A stretch of DNA of 64,000 bases. Origin: JAHFTW01 sp038046785. GTDB lineage: Archaea > Thermoplasmatota > E2 > JACPAO01 > JAHFTW01. Below are positions 41,312-50,032 of this stretch, piece by piece. Position 1 is the first letter of the stretch. Each line of letters opens with the position of its first letter. A program made the translations under genes and the position numbers. Location: positions 186,001 to 250,000 of the forward strand of contig JBBSVM010000003.1 of NCBI GenBank assembly GCA_038046785.1. The letters are read 5' to 3'. The notes under the pieces are model-generated. The model had not been told where the DNA came from. It saw nothing but the letters and a program-made list of their open reading frames with translations, and made no database searches.

Positions 41312-43401
41312 TGGCACGCATTCCCGCCGTTGCATTCCTGCTGCTGGCCGCGGTCCTGTCGGGCTGTGTTGGCGACCTGGATGACTACCACACCTTCGAC
41401 GCGGACGCCCAGTACCGCAACCCGGGTGTCTTCGAAGGATCGTACGTCTTCACGCGGGACGGCTCCACGGTGCTGAGCACCGGAGCGCTCTCGGCGACTC
41501 AGCCGGAAGTGGTTCGCCTGCGCTCCACCCTGCCCGCCTACGCGGCGATGGCCGGCGAATCCTCGACAGACGCTGAAGTGACCATCACGATGGCCATCTG
41601 GCGCCCGGAGAATGTGACGACGCCGGTTCCCATCATCGTGGACGCCGGCCCCTACTTTGAGTACGACTCGCACTGCCGAGTTCCCGACCAGAACCCGTGC
41701 CGCGTCGAGCAGATTCCCGACGCCATCGACTACCCGGGCCAGACCACCCCGTTCTCCCTCAAGAATTTCCTGCCGCACGGATACGCCGTCGTACAGCTTG
41801 CGGTGCGCGGGACGGGAACCTCCGGCGGCTGCATGGACTTGCTGGGACCGGCCGAACAGCACGACCTCGACCAGGCCATCACCTGGCTTGGCGAGCAGCC
41901 CTGGTCGAACGGCAACATCGCCATGGTTGGCGCCTCCTACGACGGCTCGACCCCCTGGCTCGTCGCCGCCGCCGGCAATCCGCACCTCAAAACCATCGTC
42001 CCCACGTCGGGACTTCCCGACATCTTCGACTTGATGTTCCGCAACGGCACCGCCGAGACGCGCGGTTCCATCATGCACTCCCTGGTGTACTGGCCGTACG
42101 GGTTCTCGGATGGTTTCCCCTGGAACCGTCTGCCCGCTGCGGTGCCGCCCGGAACGCTGCCGCCATTCCCCGGCGCTGGCGCCAACGGCCGCGAGCAGTA
42201 CCAGGATTTGCAGAACTTGGTCTGCCCGGAACTCTACCGCGGCGCGGCACAGGGACCGCTCGCCTCCGTGACCGGTTCCCGCCTCACCGAGGCGAGCGAC
42301 TACTGGACCGTGCGCGACCATCAACAGGCGGTCCTCGACAACTACGAAGGGAGCATTTTCCTGGTGCACGGCCTGCAGGACTGGAACGTGGACCCCCATG
42401 TCGCAGTCCCGTTCAATGTCCAATTGCGCGCGGCGGGCATCGAGATGAAGGAGTGGTTCGGCCAGTGGGGCCACGCCTTCCCCGACTCCACCTGCGCCCG
42501 CACCGTGCCGGACTGGGTGACGCTGCCCTGCCGCCTCGATTTCGCCGAGGTGCTCCTGCGCTGGTTCGACCGCTACTTGAAAGACAATGCAACGGCCGAT
42601 CTCGGCCCCGCCCTGCAGGTGCAGGACAACGTCGGATTCTGGCGCAACGCGGACGCGTTCCCGCCCACCGACGCCGCCTGGCAGCCTTGGGCCTTGACCG
42701 GCGACGGCGCGCTGTCGAACGCTGCGGGCCCCGCATCGACCTTCACGCTCAACCCGCCGCAAACCGGTGCGCCCGGCAACACGCTGGAGCTGAAGAGCGC
42801 CGTCTTCGAGGAGGATGTCCGCGTCTCCGGCCTGCCCACACTCCACATCCCGTTCACCTCGACCGCCGGGGGCGGCATGCTGGGGGCGTGGCTGATGGAC
42901 GAGGACGCCGACGGCAACGTGCGCGCTCCCTCTGCTGGACAGAATCTGGACGGCGACTGGGTTCCGTTTGGCATCCCAGTCGTTGGACACGCCCAGATGA
43001 ACCTGCGCTACTACGCAGGGGGCGAAGAGGCCCAGACCCTGCGCCCCGACACCCAGTACGTCGCGCGCATGCAGTTCGAGCCGCTCGACATCCTGGTGCC
43101 GCGCGGCCACCGCCTCACCCTCTGGGTCTTCCAGTACGCCTACCCCGACCACCAGGCGTCGCTCACTCCCTCGCCCGTCGAGATTGCCCTCGGCGAGGGT
43201 GGCGCCGTGCTGAACCTGCCGACGATTGCGGTGGACGCACGCACCGTGTTCCCGGTTCCGGGAGCGCACTTCCCGAGCCGCGACCTGGTGGGGCTCATGT
43301 TTGTCCCCAAGCCTGCCCTCACCGCCTCGTCGCCGCTGCCCATTCCGGTGCCGCCCGCCTGCTCCGGCCTGCCGCAGACATTCTGCGACCAACATCTGTG
43401 A
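41311..43401 (+). CDS. S15/CocE-family alpha/beta-hydrolase lipoprotein (X-Pro dipeptidyl peptidase-like)
   Basis: 696 residues. The ATG overlaps the lonB stop (TGATG). Lipobox MARIPAVAFLLLAAVLSGC; catalytic-domain motifs PVPIIVDAGPYF, AVVQLAVRGTGTSGG and GASYDGSTPW (the serine nucleophile in GxSYxG), with VHGLQDWNV and WGHAFPD near the acid and histidine. The C-terminal jelly-roll domain typical of X-Pro dipeptidyl peptidases follows. It is presumably an extracellular lipid-anchored peptidase or esterase. Confidence 0.85.
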   Translation: MARIPAVAFLLLAAVLSGCVGDLDDYHTFDADAQYRNPGVFEGSYVFTRDGSTVLSTGALSATQPEVVRLRSTLPAYAAMAGESSTDAEVTITMAIWRPENVTTPVPIIVDAGPYFEYDSHCRVPDQNPCRVEQIPDAIDYPGQTTPFSLKNFLPHGYAVVQLAVRGTGTSGGCMDLLGPAEQHDLDQAITWLGEQPWSNGNIAMVGASYDGSTPWLVAAAGNPHLKTIVPTSGLPDIFDLMFRNGTAETRGSIMHSLVYWPYGFSDGFPWNRLPAAVPPGTLPPFPGAGANGREQYQDLQNLVCPELYRGAAQGPLASVTGSRLTEASDYWTVRDHQQAVLDNYEGSIFLVHGLQDWNVDPHVAVPFNVQLRAAGIEMKEWFGQWGHAFPDSTCARTVPDWVTLPCRLDFAEVLLRWFDRYLKDNATADLGPALQVQDNVGFWRNADAFPPTDAAWQPWALTGDGALSNAAGPASTFTLNPPQTGAPGNTLELKSAVFEEDVRVSGLPTLHIPFTSTAGGGMLGAWLMDEDADGNVRAPSAGQNLDGDWVPFGIPVVGHAQMNLRYYAGGEEAQTLRPDTQYVARMQFEPLDILVPRGHRLTLWVFQYAYPDHQASLTPSPVEIALGEGGAVLNLPTIAVDARTVFPVPGAHFPSRDLVGLMFVPKPALTASSPLPIPVPPACSGLPQTFCDQHL

Positions 43402-43408
43402 GGTTGCC

Positions 43409-44032
43409 ATGGCTGCCGACGAAGTCTCTGGATGGGCTGGCGCAAGTGCCATCGTTGCGCTCGGCCTTGTGGCTGCGGCGTTCGCCTTGCCGTGGTTCAG
43501 CTACGAGTTCTCCTCGGGCCGTCAGACCGCCCCCGGTGGATTCAACGACGCCAATGAGACCGGCGTGGAACGCCACACCCTCGAGGTCTATCCAACGCAC
43601 ACGACGGGTGACGTGCAGCCCACGCATCCCGAGGATTTGCGCACGGCAACCGACCGCATGACCTGGGCGCTTGCGGCCGCCATCGTGCTGAGCGCGCTTG
43701 CCGCTCTGGCAGAGCTCCCGGGTGTTCGCCGCCTCCTTGTGCGGCGCGTCGTCCTGGGCATGGACCTGCTGGCCCTGGTCGCCATCGGCATCAGCCTTGC
43801 CGTGGCGTGGTATCACATCCCTGCAACCCTGGACGGCTACGGTGTGCAGGATCCGTTCACCTCCTTCGTCGACCGCGACGCAGGGTACACCCGGACGACG
43901 ATTGGGCCTGGCTGGGTGTTGGCCGCTGCCGGTGGCATCGCAGCGCTGGTGGCTTTGGCGTTCAAGTTCCAAGCCGGCTCGTCCGATGCGGCGCTCGTCG
44001 AGGAGCTGGCGGCTGCGTCACGCAAATCCTAG
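43409..44032 (+). CDS. Membrane protein with four transmembrane helices
   Basis: 207 residues from the ATG at 43409. Helices are at about 11-30 (ASAIVALGLVAAAFALPWF), 85-105, 112-135 and 165-190, with an extracellular loop between the first and second that contains HTLEVYPTHTTGDV. The pattern resembles small membrane subunits of no assigned family. It follows the S15-family gene by eight bases and may be in its operon. Confidence 0.68.
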   Translation: MAADEVSGWAGASAIVALGLVAAAFALPWFSYEFSSGRQTAPGGFNDANETGVERHTLEVYPTHTTGDVQPTHPEDLRTATDRMTWALAAAIVLSALAALAELPGVRRLLVRRVVLGMDLLALVAIGISLAVAWYHIPATLDGYGVQDPFTSFVDRDAGYTRTTIGPGWVLAAAGGIAALVALAFKFQAGSSDAALVEELAAASRKS

Positions 44033-44076
44033 GTTCGAGACGCGACACCCACCGGAGCGCGCTGTGGTGCCGCTCG

Positions 44077-45303
44077 TTACTTGCGGGAGCGTTTGCGGAA
44101 CCCGCTTTCGGCGACCGTGTCCATGGTGAGCTTGACCGCGACGAGGGCCACGGTCGCAACGCCCACGAGGCTCAACAGGACAACGACTCCGTTGAACTGC
44201 GGCGGCTCCGGAACCCCCACGACGCCCGCGACGATGTCGGCCGAGCTGCCGAGCCTTGACAAGCAATCAGCAAAGTCGCGCCGCGCTTGGACCCCGAGGC
44301 TGACGACGTCCCACCAGAGGTCCAGCACGAACTCCGACGGCGGGGCCAGGTCGAGGGTGATGGAGTAGCTCCCGAGCGCCATCTTGCCTGCGACATCGAC
44401 GCGGTAGGCGCCGAACTCGGTGAGCGGGAACTCGACCGTCGCCCCGTCGTCGGCCGCCAGGGCGGGCGCCACGGTCGCGTTGCCGAGGTTTGCGCCGCTG
44501 GCTGAGCGGAACGTGAAGGTGAGCTCGTTGAGCCCGGCGGGGGCGCGCGCCGTTGCGGTGATGGTCGCGGTGGCGCGGCCACCGAACTTGAGGTTGGGGA
44601 AGAGGTGCTGGCTGACGTAGGCGGGATTGTAGGAGGTGGAACCATCGGGCAGGTCGCCGGGGGATGGGAAGACGAACTGCGCCGCAGTCGGCGCCGCATC
44701 TGGAGGCGATTGGATCTGGAGATGCATTTCCCAGTCGCCATCTGCCGCCGTCTCGTCCGGCAGCGGTTCGAGAGCGTTGGCCGCCAACGGCTGCAACCGG
44801 CCATCGCCGTTGTCGCGGAATCCATGCGGGGTGACGAAGAACGAGGCGGTCACGTTCTCGCCGTCGCCGGTGGGGTCAGGGTAGGGCTGGCCATCGACGA
44901 CGAGCTGCGCGGTGCCCCACGCCGCCGCGTCGGCAAACAGCTTGGGATGGCCACCTTCGACCGTCAGGTTGCGCGCTACGGGGCCTTGCGACCCTTTGCC
45001 GTCCACGAAGCTGTTCATCTCGATCTCGACCGTTGTGCCCTCGCCCTGTTCGGCATCGGGGCCGAAGATGCCCAGGACGTTGACGCGGCCGTTCTCGCGC
45101 TCCGGCCGCAGCTGTGCCATGGCGCAGCCGTCGTAGGGCAGGAGCTGCTGCGTCTCACCAAGACCGAGCGCCAGCGTCCCGTTCCCCAGAAGACCGTGCG
45201 AGAAATAGTAGGGAACGCCGTCGAAATCCGCCACCGCGTTGGAGGGGCCCGTCAAGGAGCCCGTCAGCAGGAGCGCAGAGGTGGCAAGAAAGAGAAGCCG
45301 CAA
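44077..45303 (-). CDS. Secreted or membrane-anchored surface protein
   Basis: I take a TTG at 45303 as the start (MRLLFLATSALLLTGSLTG signal peptide), because a TATA-like CTTATTT on the minus strand lies about 42 bases upstream; the frame is open further into the 91-bp repeat. The beta-rich ectodomain includes NPAYVSQHLFPNLKFGGRATATITATARAPAG (possible Ig-like fold). A C-terminal transmembrane helix, GVVVLLSLVGVATVALVAVKL, and a basic tail follow. No enzyme motif. The mature protein has about 380 residues. Confidence 0.65.
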   Translation of the reverse strand: MRLLFLATSALLLTGSLTGPSNAVADFDGVPYYFSHGLLGNGTLALGLGETQQLLPYDGCAMAQLRPERENGRVNVLGIFGPDAEQGEGTTVEIEMNSFVDGKGSQGPVARNLTVEGGHPKLFADAAAWGTAQLVVDGQPYPDPTGDGENVTASFFVTPHGFRDNGDGRLQPLAANALEPLPDETAADGDWEMHLQIQSPPDAAPTAAQFVFPSPGDLPDGSTSYNPAYVSQHLFPNLKFGGRATATITATARAPAGLNELTFTFRSASGANLGNATVAPALAADDGATVEFPLTEFGAYRVDVAGKMALGSYSITLDLAPPSEFVLDLWWDVVSLGVQARRDFADCLSRLGSSADIVAGVVGVPEPPQFNGVVVLLSLVGVATVALVAVKLTMDTVAESGFRKRSRK

Positions 45304-45410
45304 CCGAAGACCGACCCGAACCCAAGCGACTTTTGCTTGTGAAATAAGGGTTGTGGGGAGAACCGCGGAGGGATGCCACGCACGGCCGCTTCCGGCCCAG
45401 CAGGTGCGTT

Positions 45411-45612
45411 CAGTGCTGGTGCGGTTGCGACCTGCAGTCAGGTCGATCAACACGGGTGGGACCTTCGGCTTTCCAAGCCTCCGGCCCCACGCCAGCCCAC
45501 TCAGTGCTGGTGCGGTTGCGACCTGCAGTCAGGTCGATCAACACGGGTGGGGCCTCCGGCTTTCCAAGCCTCCGGCCCCACGCCAACCCACTCAGTGCTG
45601 GTGCGGTTGCGT
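45411..45612. repeat. 91-bp tandem repeat derived from the sdhB 3' end
   Basis: Two full 91-base copies (45411-45501 and 45502-45592) and a third truncated copy of about 20 bases lie next to each other; the third is the end of the sdhB gene. Each unit begins with the sequence coding for the last SdhB residues (QPHQH and stop, on the minus strand). It contains a 7-bp stem (CGACCTG/CAGGTCG) and a longer hairpin, 45547-45581 in the second copy, with GTGGGGCC/GGCCCCAC arms, an inner GGCTT/AAGCC stem and TCC spacers. Copy 1 is slightly diverged. Confidence 0.85.
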
Positions 45613-46353
45613 CTCGGCCTTCACGAAATCGGTGGTGCCGTACAGGATGGCTTTCTTGACGTCGCCAATGTGCTTCGTGATGTCGATGCCCTGAGGACAG
45701 GCTTCCACGCAGTTGAAGGCAGTGCGGCAGCGCCAGACGCCGGTGTAGTCGTTGAGGCGCTCGATGCGCTCGGCGTTGCCCTCGTCGCGCGAGTCAAAGA
45801 GGAAGCGGCTCGCCTGGACGATGGCGGCGGGGCCGACGAACTGGTCGTTGCTCCAGAACGATGGGCAGGAGGTGGTGCAGGCGGCGCACATGATGCACTT
45901 CGACTGGTCGTCAATCTTGGCGTGCTGCTCGGGCGACTGCAACCGTTCGCGGCCGGAGGGCTCGTGCGTCGTCACCTGGTAGGGCATGACCGACTTGTAG
46001 GACTCGAAGAATGGGTCCATGTCGACGATGAGGTCTTTCTTCACGGCGAGTCCCTTGAGCGGCTCGACGGTGATGGTGGAGGGCAGGTCGCGCACCAGGG
46101 TCTTGCAGGCGAGGCGGTTCTTGCCGTTGATCTGCATCGCGTCGGAGCCGCAGATGCCGTGCGCGCAGGATTTGCGGAACGCGAGCGAGCCGGACTGCTC
46201 GCCTTTGATGCGCAGCAGGAGGTCGAGGACGCGGTCCATCGGGTTGACCTCGGTGAGCGTGTAGGATTCGGTGTGCGGCTTGGTGTCGCCCTTCTCCGGC
46301 TCGAAGCGGGAGACGCGCAAGGTCACGGTCTGGTTGGCCTGTTCGATGTTCAT
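45592..46353 (-). CDS. sdhB: Succinate dehydrogenase iron-sulfur subunit
   Basis: 253 residues from the ATG at 46353. The 2Fe-2S ligands are in SCAHGICGSDAM and a later RLAC; the 4Fe-4S and 3Fe-4S clusters use CIMCAACTTSCP and CVEACPQGID with RCRTAFNC. It passes electrons from the flavoprotein to the membrane subunits. Its start overlaps the sdhA stop (ATGA). The last five codons are duplicated downstream in a 91-bp tandem repeat. Confidence 0.95.
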   Translation of the reverse strand: MNIEQANQTVTLRVSRFEPEKGDTKPHTESYTLTEVNPMDRVLDLLLRIKGEQSGSLAFRKSCAHGICGSDAMQINGKNRLACKTLVRDLPSTITVEPLKGLAVKKDLIVDMDPFFESYKSVMPYQVTTHEPSGRERLQSPEQHAKIDDQSKCIMCAACTTSCPSFWSNDQFVGPAAIVQASRFLFDSRDEGNAERIERLNDYTGVWRCRTAFNCVEACPQGIDITKHIGDVKKAILYGTTDFVKAETQPHQH

Positions 46354-48107
46354 CAGTAAACACGCTCCACGGGTTGGTACCGGGTGATGGTGACCGGCTT
46401 GTAATCGAGGGTGACGGCGTCGCCATTCAAGGTGGCCAGGGTGTGCTTGAGCCACGCCTGGTCGCTGCGCTTGGGGAAATCGTCGCGCGCGTGGCCGCCA
46501 CGCGATTCCTTGCGGGCGAGGGCCGACTCGACGACGGCAAGGCTGATGTCGAGGAGATAGCCCAACTCGAGCGCCTCCAGGAGCTCCGTGTTGAACAGCT
46601 TGCCCTTGTCGCTCACCGCGATTTTCTTGGCGCGGCCGCGCAGCACCTGGATGATGCCCTTGCACTGCGTCAATGACGCTTCGGTGCGGTAGACGCCACA
46701 CAGGTCCATCATGGCGACCTGCATCTCCTCGCGCAGTTTGGCGACCGACTCGGTTCCCGCGCCAGCAAGCAGCGTCTTGAGTTGCCCTTCGGCAGCAGCC
46801 TGGGGGCCGACGGGGAGGCTGAGGTGCTCTGCTTTCTTGCAGAACTCCGCCATGCGGCGTCCGCCGCGGCGTCCGAAGACAACGAGGTCCAGCAACGAGT
46901 TGGTGCCGAGGCGGTTGGCGCCGTGCACCGAGACGCAGGCGCATTCGCCGGCAGCGAACAGGCCGGTGACCGTAGTGCCCTTGTTGTCGAGAACGACTTC
47001 GGCTTCCACATTGGTCGGGATGCCGCCCATGGCGTAGTGCGCCGTTGGGGCGACTGGGATGGGCTCGGTCTTCGGCTCAATGCCGAGGTAGGTGCGGGCG
47101 AAGCCGGTAACCTCAGGGAGCTTTTTGTCGATGATTTCGGGGTCGAGGTGCGTGACGTCGCAGACGACGTACTGGTCGCCCTTGGGGCCGATGCCACGGC
47201 CCTCGCGAATCTCGGTGTAGATGGCGCGGCTCACGACGTCGCGCGAGGCCAGGTCCTTCATGGTGGGCGCATAGCGCGCCATGAACGCCTCACCGGTCGA
47301 GTTGCGCAGGATGCCGCCCTCACCGCGCACCGCTTCCGACAGCAGGACGCCGATGCGCCACAGGCCGGTGGGGTGGAACTGGTAGAACTCGGCGTCCTGG
47401 ATGGGAATGCCGTGCCGCATCGCGATGGCGACCGCGTCGCCGGTGAGGGCGTGCGCGTTGGAGGTGACTTTCCAGGCGCGGCCGTAGCCGCCCGCCGCGA
47501 ACATCGTCGCCTTGGCGTGGAAGGTGTGAATCTCTCCGGTCTCCATCTGGTAAGCAACGACGCCGGCGACTGCCTTCTTGCCCTTCGCGTCCTTCGCCTC
47601 GACGATGTCGAGGACCTGGTACTCGTTGAAGAAGCGGACACCGTTCTTCAGGCACTGCTGGTACATGGTGTGCAGCATGGCGTGCCCGGTGCGGTCGGCG
47701 GAGTGGCAGGCGCGTTCGACGGGCGCCTTGCCGTGGTCACGGGTGTGGCCGCCGAAGCGGCGCTGGCTGATTTTGCCGTTGGGCAGGCGGTCGAACGGGA
47801 GGCCCATGTGCTCGAGCTGGAGGATGGTCTCCGGCGCGTCGCGGCACATGATTTCGATGGCGTCCTGGTCGCCGAGGAAGTCGCTGCCCTTGACGGTGTC
47901 GTAGGCGTGCCACTCCCATTGGTCCTCGCCGACGTTGCCAAGCGCCGCCGAGATGCCGCCCTGTGCCGCGCCAGTGTGCGAGCGCACGGGGTAGAGTTTC
48001 GAGAGGACGGCGACGTTGAGCCCCTTCTCTTTCGACAGCTCATAGGCCGCCATGAGGCCGGCGCCGCCGGCGCCCACGATGATGGCGTCAAACTTGTGAT
48101 AGGTCAT
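46353..48107 (-). CDS. sdhA: Succinate dehydrogenase flavoprotein subunit
   Basis: 584 residues. It oxidises succinate to fumarate. FAD is bound by AIIVGAGGAGLMAAYEL and the covalent-FAD histidine in RSHTGAAQGGI; substrate-site motifs are HPTGLWRIG, RGEGGILRN and AHYAMGGI. HGANRLGTNSLLDLVVFG and a C-terminal domain with ARKESRGGHARDDFPKR follow. It belongs to the aerobic SdhA family, with length typical. Confidence 0.96.
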   Translation of the reverse strand: MTYHKFDAIIVGAGGAGLMAAYELSKEKGLNVAVLSKLYPVRSHTGAAQGGISAALGNVGEDQWEWHAYDTVKGSDFLGDQDAIEIMCRDAPETILQLEHMGLPFDRLPNGKISQRRFGGHTRDHGKAPVERACHSADRTGHAMLHTMYQQCLKNGVRFFNEYQVLDIVEAKDAKGKKAVAGVVAYQMETGEIHTFHAKATMFAAGGYGRAWKVTSNAHALTGDAVAIAMRHGIPIQDAEFYQFHPTGLWRIGVLLSEAVRGEGGILRNSTGEAFMARYAPTMKDLASRDVVSRAIYTEIREGRGIGPKGDQYVVCDVTHLDPEIIDKKLPEVTGFARTYLGIEPKTEPIPVAPTAHYAMGGIPTNVEAEVVLDNKGTTVTGLFAAGECACVSVHGANRLGTNSLLDLVVFGRRGGRRMAEFCKKAEHLSLPVGPQAAAEGQLKTLLAGAGTESVAKLREEMQVAMMDLCGVYRTEASLTQCKGIIQVLRGRAKKIAVSDKGKLFNTELLEALELGYLLDISLAVVESALARKESRGGHARDDFPKRSDQAWLKHTLATLNGDAVTLDYKPVTITRYQPVERVY

Positions 48108-48500
48108 TTACGCGCCTCCGGTGGGGAGCACGAAGAGAACGGCGGTGCCCGCGGCGAGGAAGACGGTGAAGAGCACCAGGAGCAGGCTGAGCCAGAAGGC
48201 GCGCTGGCCCGGTTTGTGGACGCGGTCGTCGATGATGTGCTTGATGCCGTTCACGCCGTGGCCGAGGCCAAGGAACAGGATGAGGAAGTCCACGACGCGC
48301 AGGAGCGGGAAGTCCTGGAAGCGGCCGATGACCAAATCGTAGCTGAGCGTCCCGACCTCGGTCTTGATGTGGTTGAGCCAGAGGTGGAACAGCACCAGGA
48401 AAGTGAGGAGGATGCCGGAGATGCGCATGAAGTACCAGAGGCGCACCTCGCCCTTGCTGCTCGGCTTCGCGGAGCCGGAGACGTAGGACTGGCTGCTCAC
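48108..48500 (-). CDS. sdhD: Succinate dehydrogenase membrane subunit SdhD
   Basis: 130 residues from a GTG at 48500 (overlapping the sdhC stop as GTGA). Three transmembrane helices: ISGILLTFLVLFHLWLNH (with a candidate heme/quinone-site His), VVDFLILFLGLGHGVNGIKH, and WLSLLLVLFTVFLAAGTAVLF. Sequence is poorly conserved in general; the call relies on position between sdhC and sdhA and on topology. Confidence 0.88.
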   Translation of the reverse strand: MSSQSYVSGSAKPSSKGEVRLWYFMRISGILLTFLVLFHLWLNHIKTEVGTLSYDLVIGRFQDFPLLRVVDFLILFLGLGHGVNGIKHIIDDRVHKPGQRAFWLSLLLVLFTVFLAAGTAVLFVLPTGGA

Positions 48501-48898
48501 GGGGCCACCTCCATGGCGGGGGCGGCGTGGGCGCTCTCCATCCACGGCCAGTGCGGGTAGTCGAGCAGCATGATCTTCGCGACCCAGAGACAGATGAGGG
48601 CGGAGATCAGCATGACGGCGTACCACATCTGCTTCTGGTAGCGCGTGCTCTTGGACCAGAAGTCGATGGTGATGATGCGCAGGCCGTTGAAGGTGTGATA
48701 GACGACGGCGGCGATGAGGGCGAACTCGCCGAGGCGGAAGTACCAGGTGTCGTAGATGCCGATGGCGGCGTTGTAAGCGTCCCGCCCCATCAGCAGGAAG
48801 ACGTTCTCCACGATGTGGACGAACAGGAACAGGATGACCGCGACGCCGGTGACGCGGTGCAGAATGTAGGCAATCTGGCCTTCCTTGAGCTGGTACAT
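48497..48898 (-). CDS. sdhC: Succinate dehydrogenase cytochrome b556 subunit SdhC
   Basis: 133 residues from the ATG at 48898. QIAYILHRVTGVAVILFLFVH is the conserved SdhC first helix (HRxTG), and VVYHTFNGLRIITIDFWSK contains the heme-ligand histidine region. A third helix follows. First gene of the sdhC-D-A-B operon. A canonical TATA box 32 bases upstream and a GAGGGG just before the ATG support this start over the upstream GTG at 48916. Confidence 0.92.
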   Translation of the reverse strand: MYQLKEGQIAYILHRVTGVAVILFLFVHIVENVFLLMGRDAYNAAIGIYDTWYFRLGEFALIAAVVYHTFNGLRIITIDFWSKSTRYQKQMWYAVMLISALICLWVAKIMLLDYPHWPWMESAHAAPAMEVAP

Positions 48899-48925
48899 GC
48901 CCCTCACGCGCGGCACGAAAACCGC

Positions 48926-48934
48926 CTATAAAAG
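48926..48934 (-). promoter_or_regulatory. TATA box of the sdhCDAB operon
   Basis: On the minus strand CTTTTATAG, the best TATA match in the window, lies about 32 bases before the sdhC ATG. A start 26 bases downstream leaves a leader of about six bases. Confidence 0.65.
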
Positions 48935-48997
48935 AGATTGAAGCCGACGCGCCGCCCGCGGGCGACCCATCCGCCTCACCTCGCCGCGCCGGAACCG

Positions 48998-49762
48998 CTA
49001 CACTGGGGCTGCAAGGACCTCTGGAACCGCTGGCTTTGCGGCCTTCTTGCGCGGCTTGTTCGGCGTCGCTTTCCTTGCCATCGATTTGCCTTCTTTGGCC
49101 TCGCGCACGAAGCTGGCAAGCCAGGCGTGGCCGCGGATGCGGTAGCCGGGAGCCACGAGGAAGCGCGCCTCGACGATGTCGTCAAGCTGCCAGCCGTCGC
49201 GGAAGCTCTCCATCAGTTCCGCCTGCGTGACGCGGCGCGGTCCGCCCCAGGCGGGGTCCTCCCAATCGCTCATGGCCATGACATGCAGGCGGGCTCCGGG
49301 CTGGGCCAGCTCCAGGAGCTGCTGCGCGTAGAGCTCGCGCTCCGGATCGCTCAACGCGTGGTAGAGCCCGCAGTCGAGAAGGGTGCCGAAGCTTCGCCCC
49401 AGGTGGGCCGCCTCAAGGACGTTGCCAACGAGGAAGGTGGATTCCTTCTCCAGCCCGCGCAGACGAGCCTTGGCCCGCGCCTGGTCGATGGCGCGCGGCA
49501 CGAAATCGACGCCCCACGCCTCATGGCCGCGCTCCGCCATCTCCATCACCAAGTCGCCGGTGCCGCAGCCGAGGTCCAACACCGAACCGGTGATGTGGCC
49601 CTGGTTGGCCAACTCCACGAACGCGGGCTGGGCGCGGCCGATGTCCCAGGGCGGCGTGCCGTTGTACGCCTCGAAGAAGATGGAATCGCGATCGTTGCTC
49701 ATCGGGAGGCGCGGGCTTCTGCCCGGGCTGCGCCCTCTTGGCGGCCGTTCCGACTCATCCAT
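48998..49762 (-). CDS. Class I SAM-dependent methyltransferase
   Basis: 254 residues from the ATG at 49762, supported by the TATA box 28 bases upstream; an ATG at 49702 would give a shorter N terminus. SAM motif SVLDLGCGTGDLVMEMAERG and AWGVDFVPRAIDQARAKA, with TLLDCGLYHAL and PGARLHVMAMSDW, place it in the methyltransferase 25/thiopurine-like group. The C terminus is a Lys/Pro-rich tail (KSMARKATPNKPRKKAA). Substrate unknown. Confidence 0.82.
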   Translation of the reverse strand: MDESERPPRGRSPGRSPRLPMSNDRDSIFFEAYNGTPPWDIGRAQPAFVELANQGHITGSVLDLGCGTGDLVMEMAERGHEAWGVDFVPRAIDQARAKARLRGLEKESTFLVGNVLEAAHLGRSFGTLLDCGLYHALSDPERELYAQQLLELAQPGARLHVMAMSDWEDPAWGGPRRVTQAELMESFRDGWQLDDIVEARFLVAPGYRIRGHAWLASFVREAKEGKSMARKATPNKPRKKAAKPAVPEVLAAPV

Positions 49763-49786
49763 CGCAACCCCTTGGCTGCGATGCAA

Positions 49787-49794
49787 CATAAAAT
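49787..49794 (-). promoter_or_regulatory. TATA box of the methyltransferase gene
   Basis: On the minus strand ATTTTATG is centred 28 bases before the ATG at 49762, as expected for a leaderless transcript. Confidence 0.5.
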
Positions 49795-49855
49795 CTGCTG
49801 CTCATGTCCGGACAAACGTTGCGAAACGGGGAGCGGCGGTGGCAAACCTCATGGC

Positions 49856-50032
49856 ATGGACCCGAGTCGCAAGCGCATGACTCCGACCAGCAGCAAGGAG
49901 AAGGCGGACGCCAAGGCGGCCCGCAAAGCGCTTGGCCTCCCGGTGCGCGGCGACGCCGAGGCTGGACGCGCCAAGACCCCTTACCCGCCCGCTGGCGGAC
50001 GCAATGCGGGCGGACGCGGAGGTGGCCGATGA
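49856..50032 (+). CDS. Hypothetical 58-residue basic protein
   Basis: The ATG at 49856 starts MDPSRKRMTPTSSKEKADAK, continues Lys/Arg/Ala-rich and ends in a Gly/Arg tail (GGRNAGGRGGGR). The stop overlaps the ATG of the next gene (ATGA), which favours a real coupled gene. Composition suggests an RNA-binding or disordered protein. No family known to me. Confidence 0.45.
   Translation: MDPSRKRMTPTSSKEKADAKAARKALGLPVRGDAEAGRAKTPYPPAGGRNAGGRGGGR

Noticed and set aside
45411..45612. CRISPR-like array
   Set aside because: Units are 91 bases with no spacers, directly adjacent, and derived from the sdhB 3' end; no cas genes are nearby.
48938..50032. Plus-strand frame of 364 codons over the methyltransferase
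   Set aside because: The minus-strand methyltransferase has clear SAM motifs; only the last 58 codons (from 49856) look like a real small gene.
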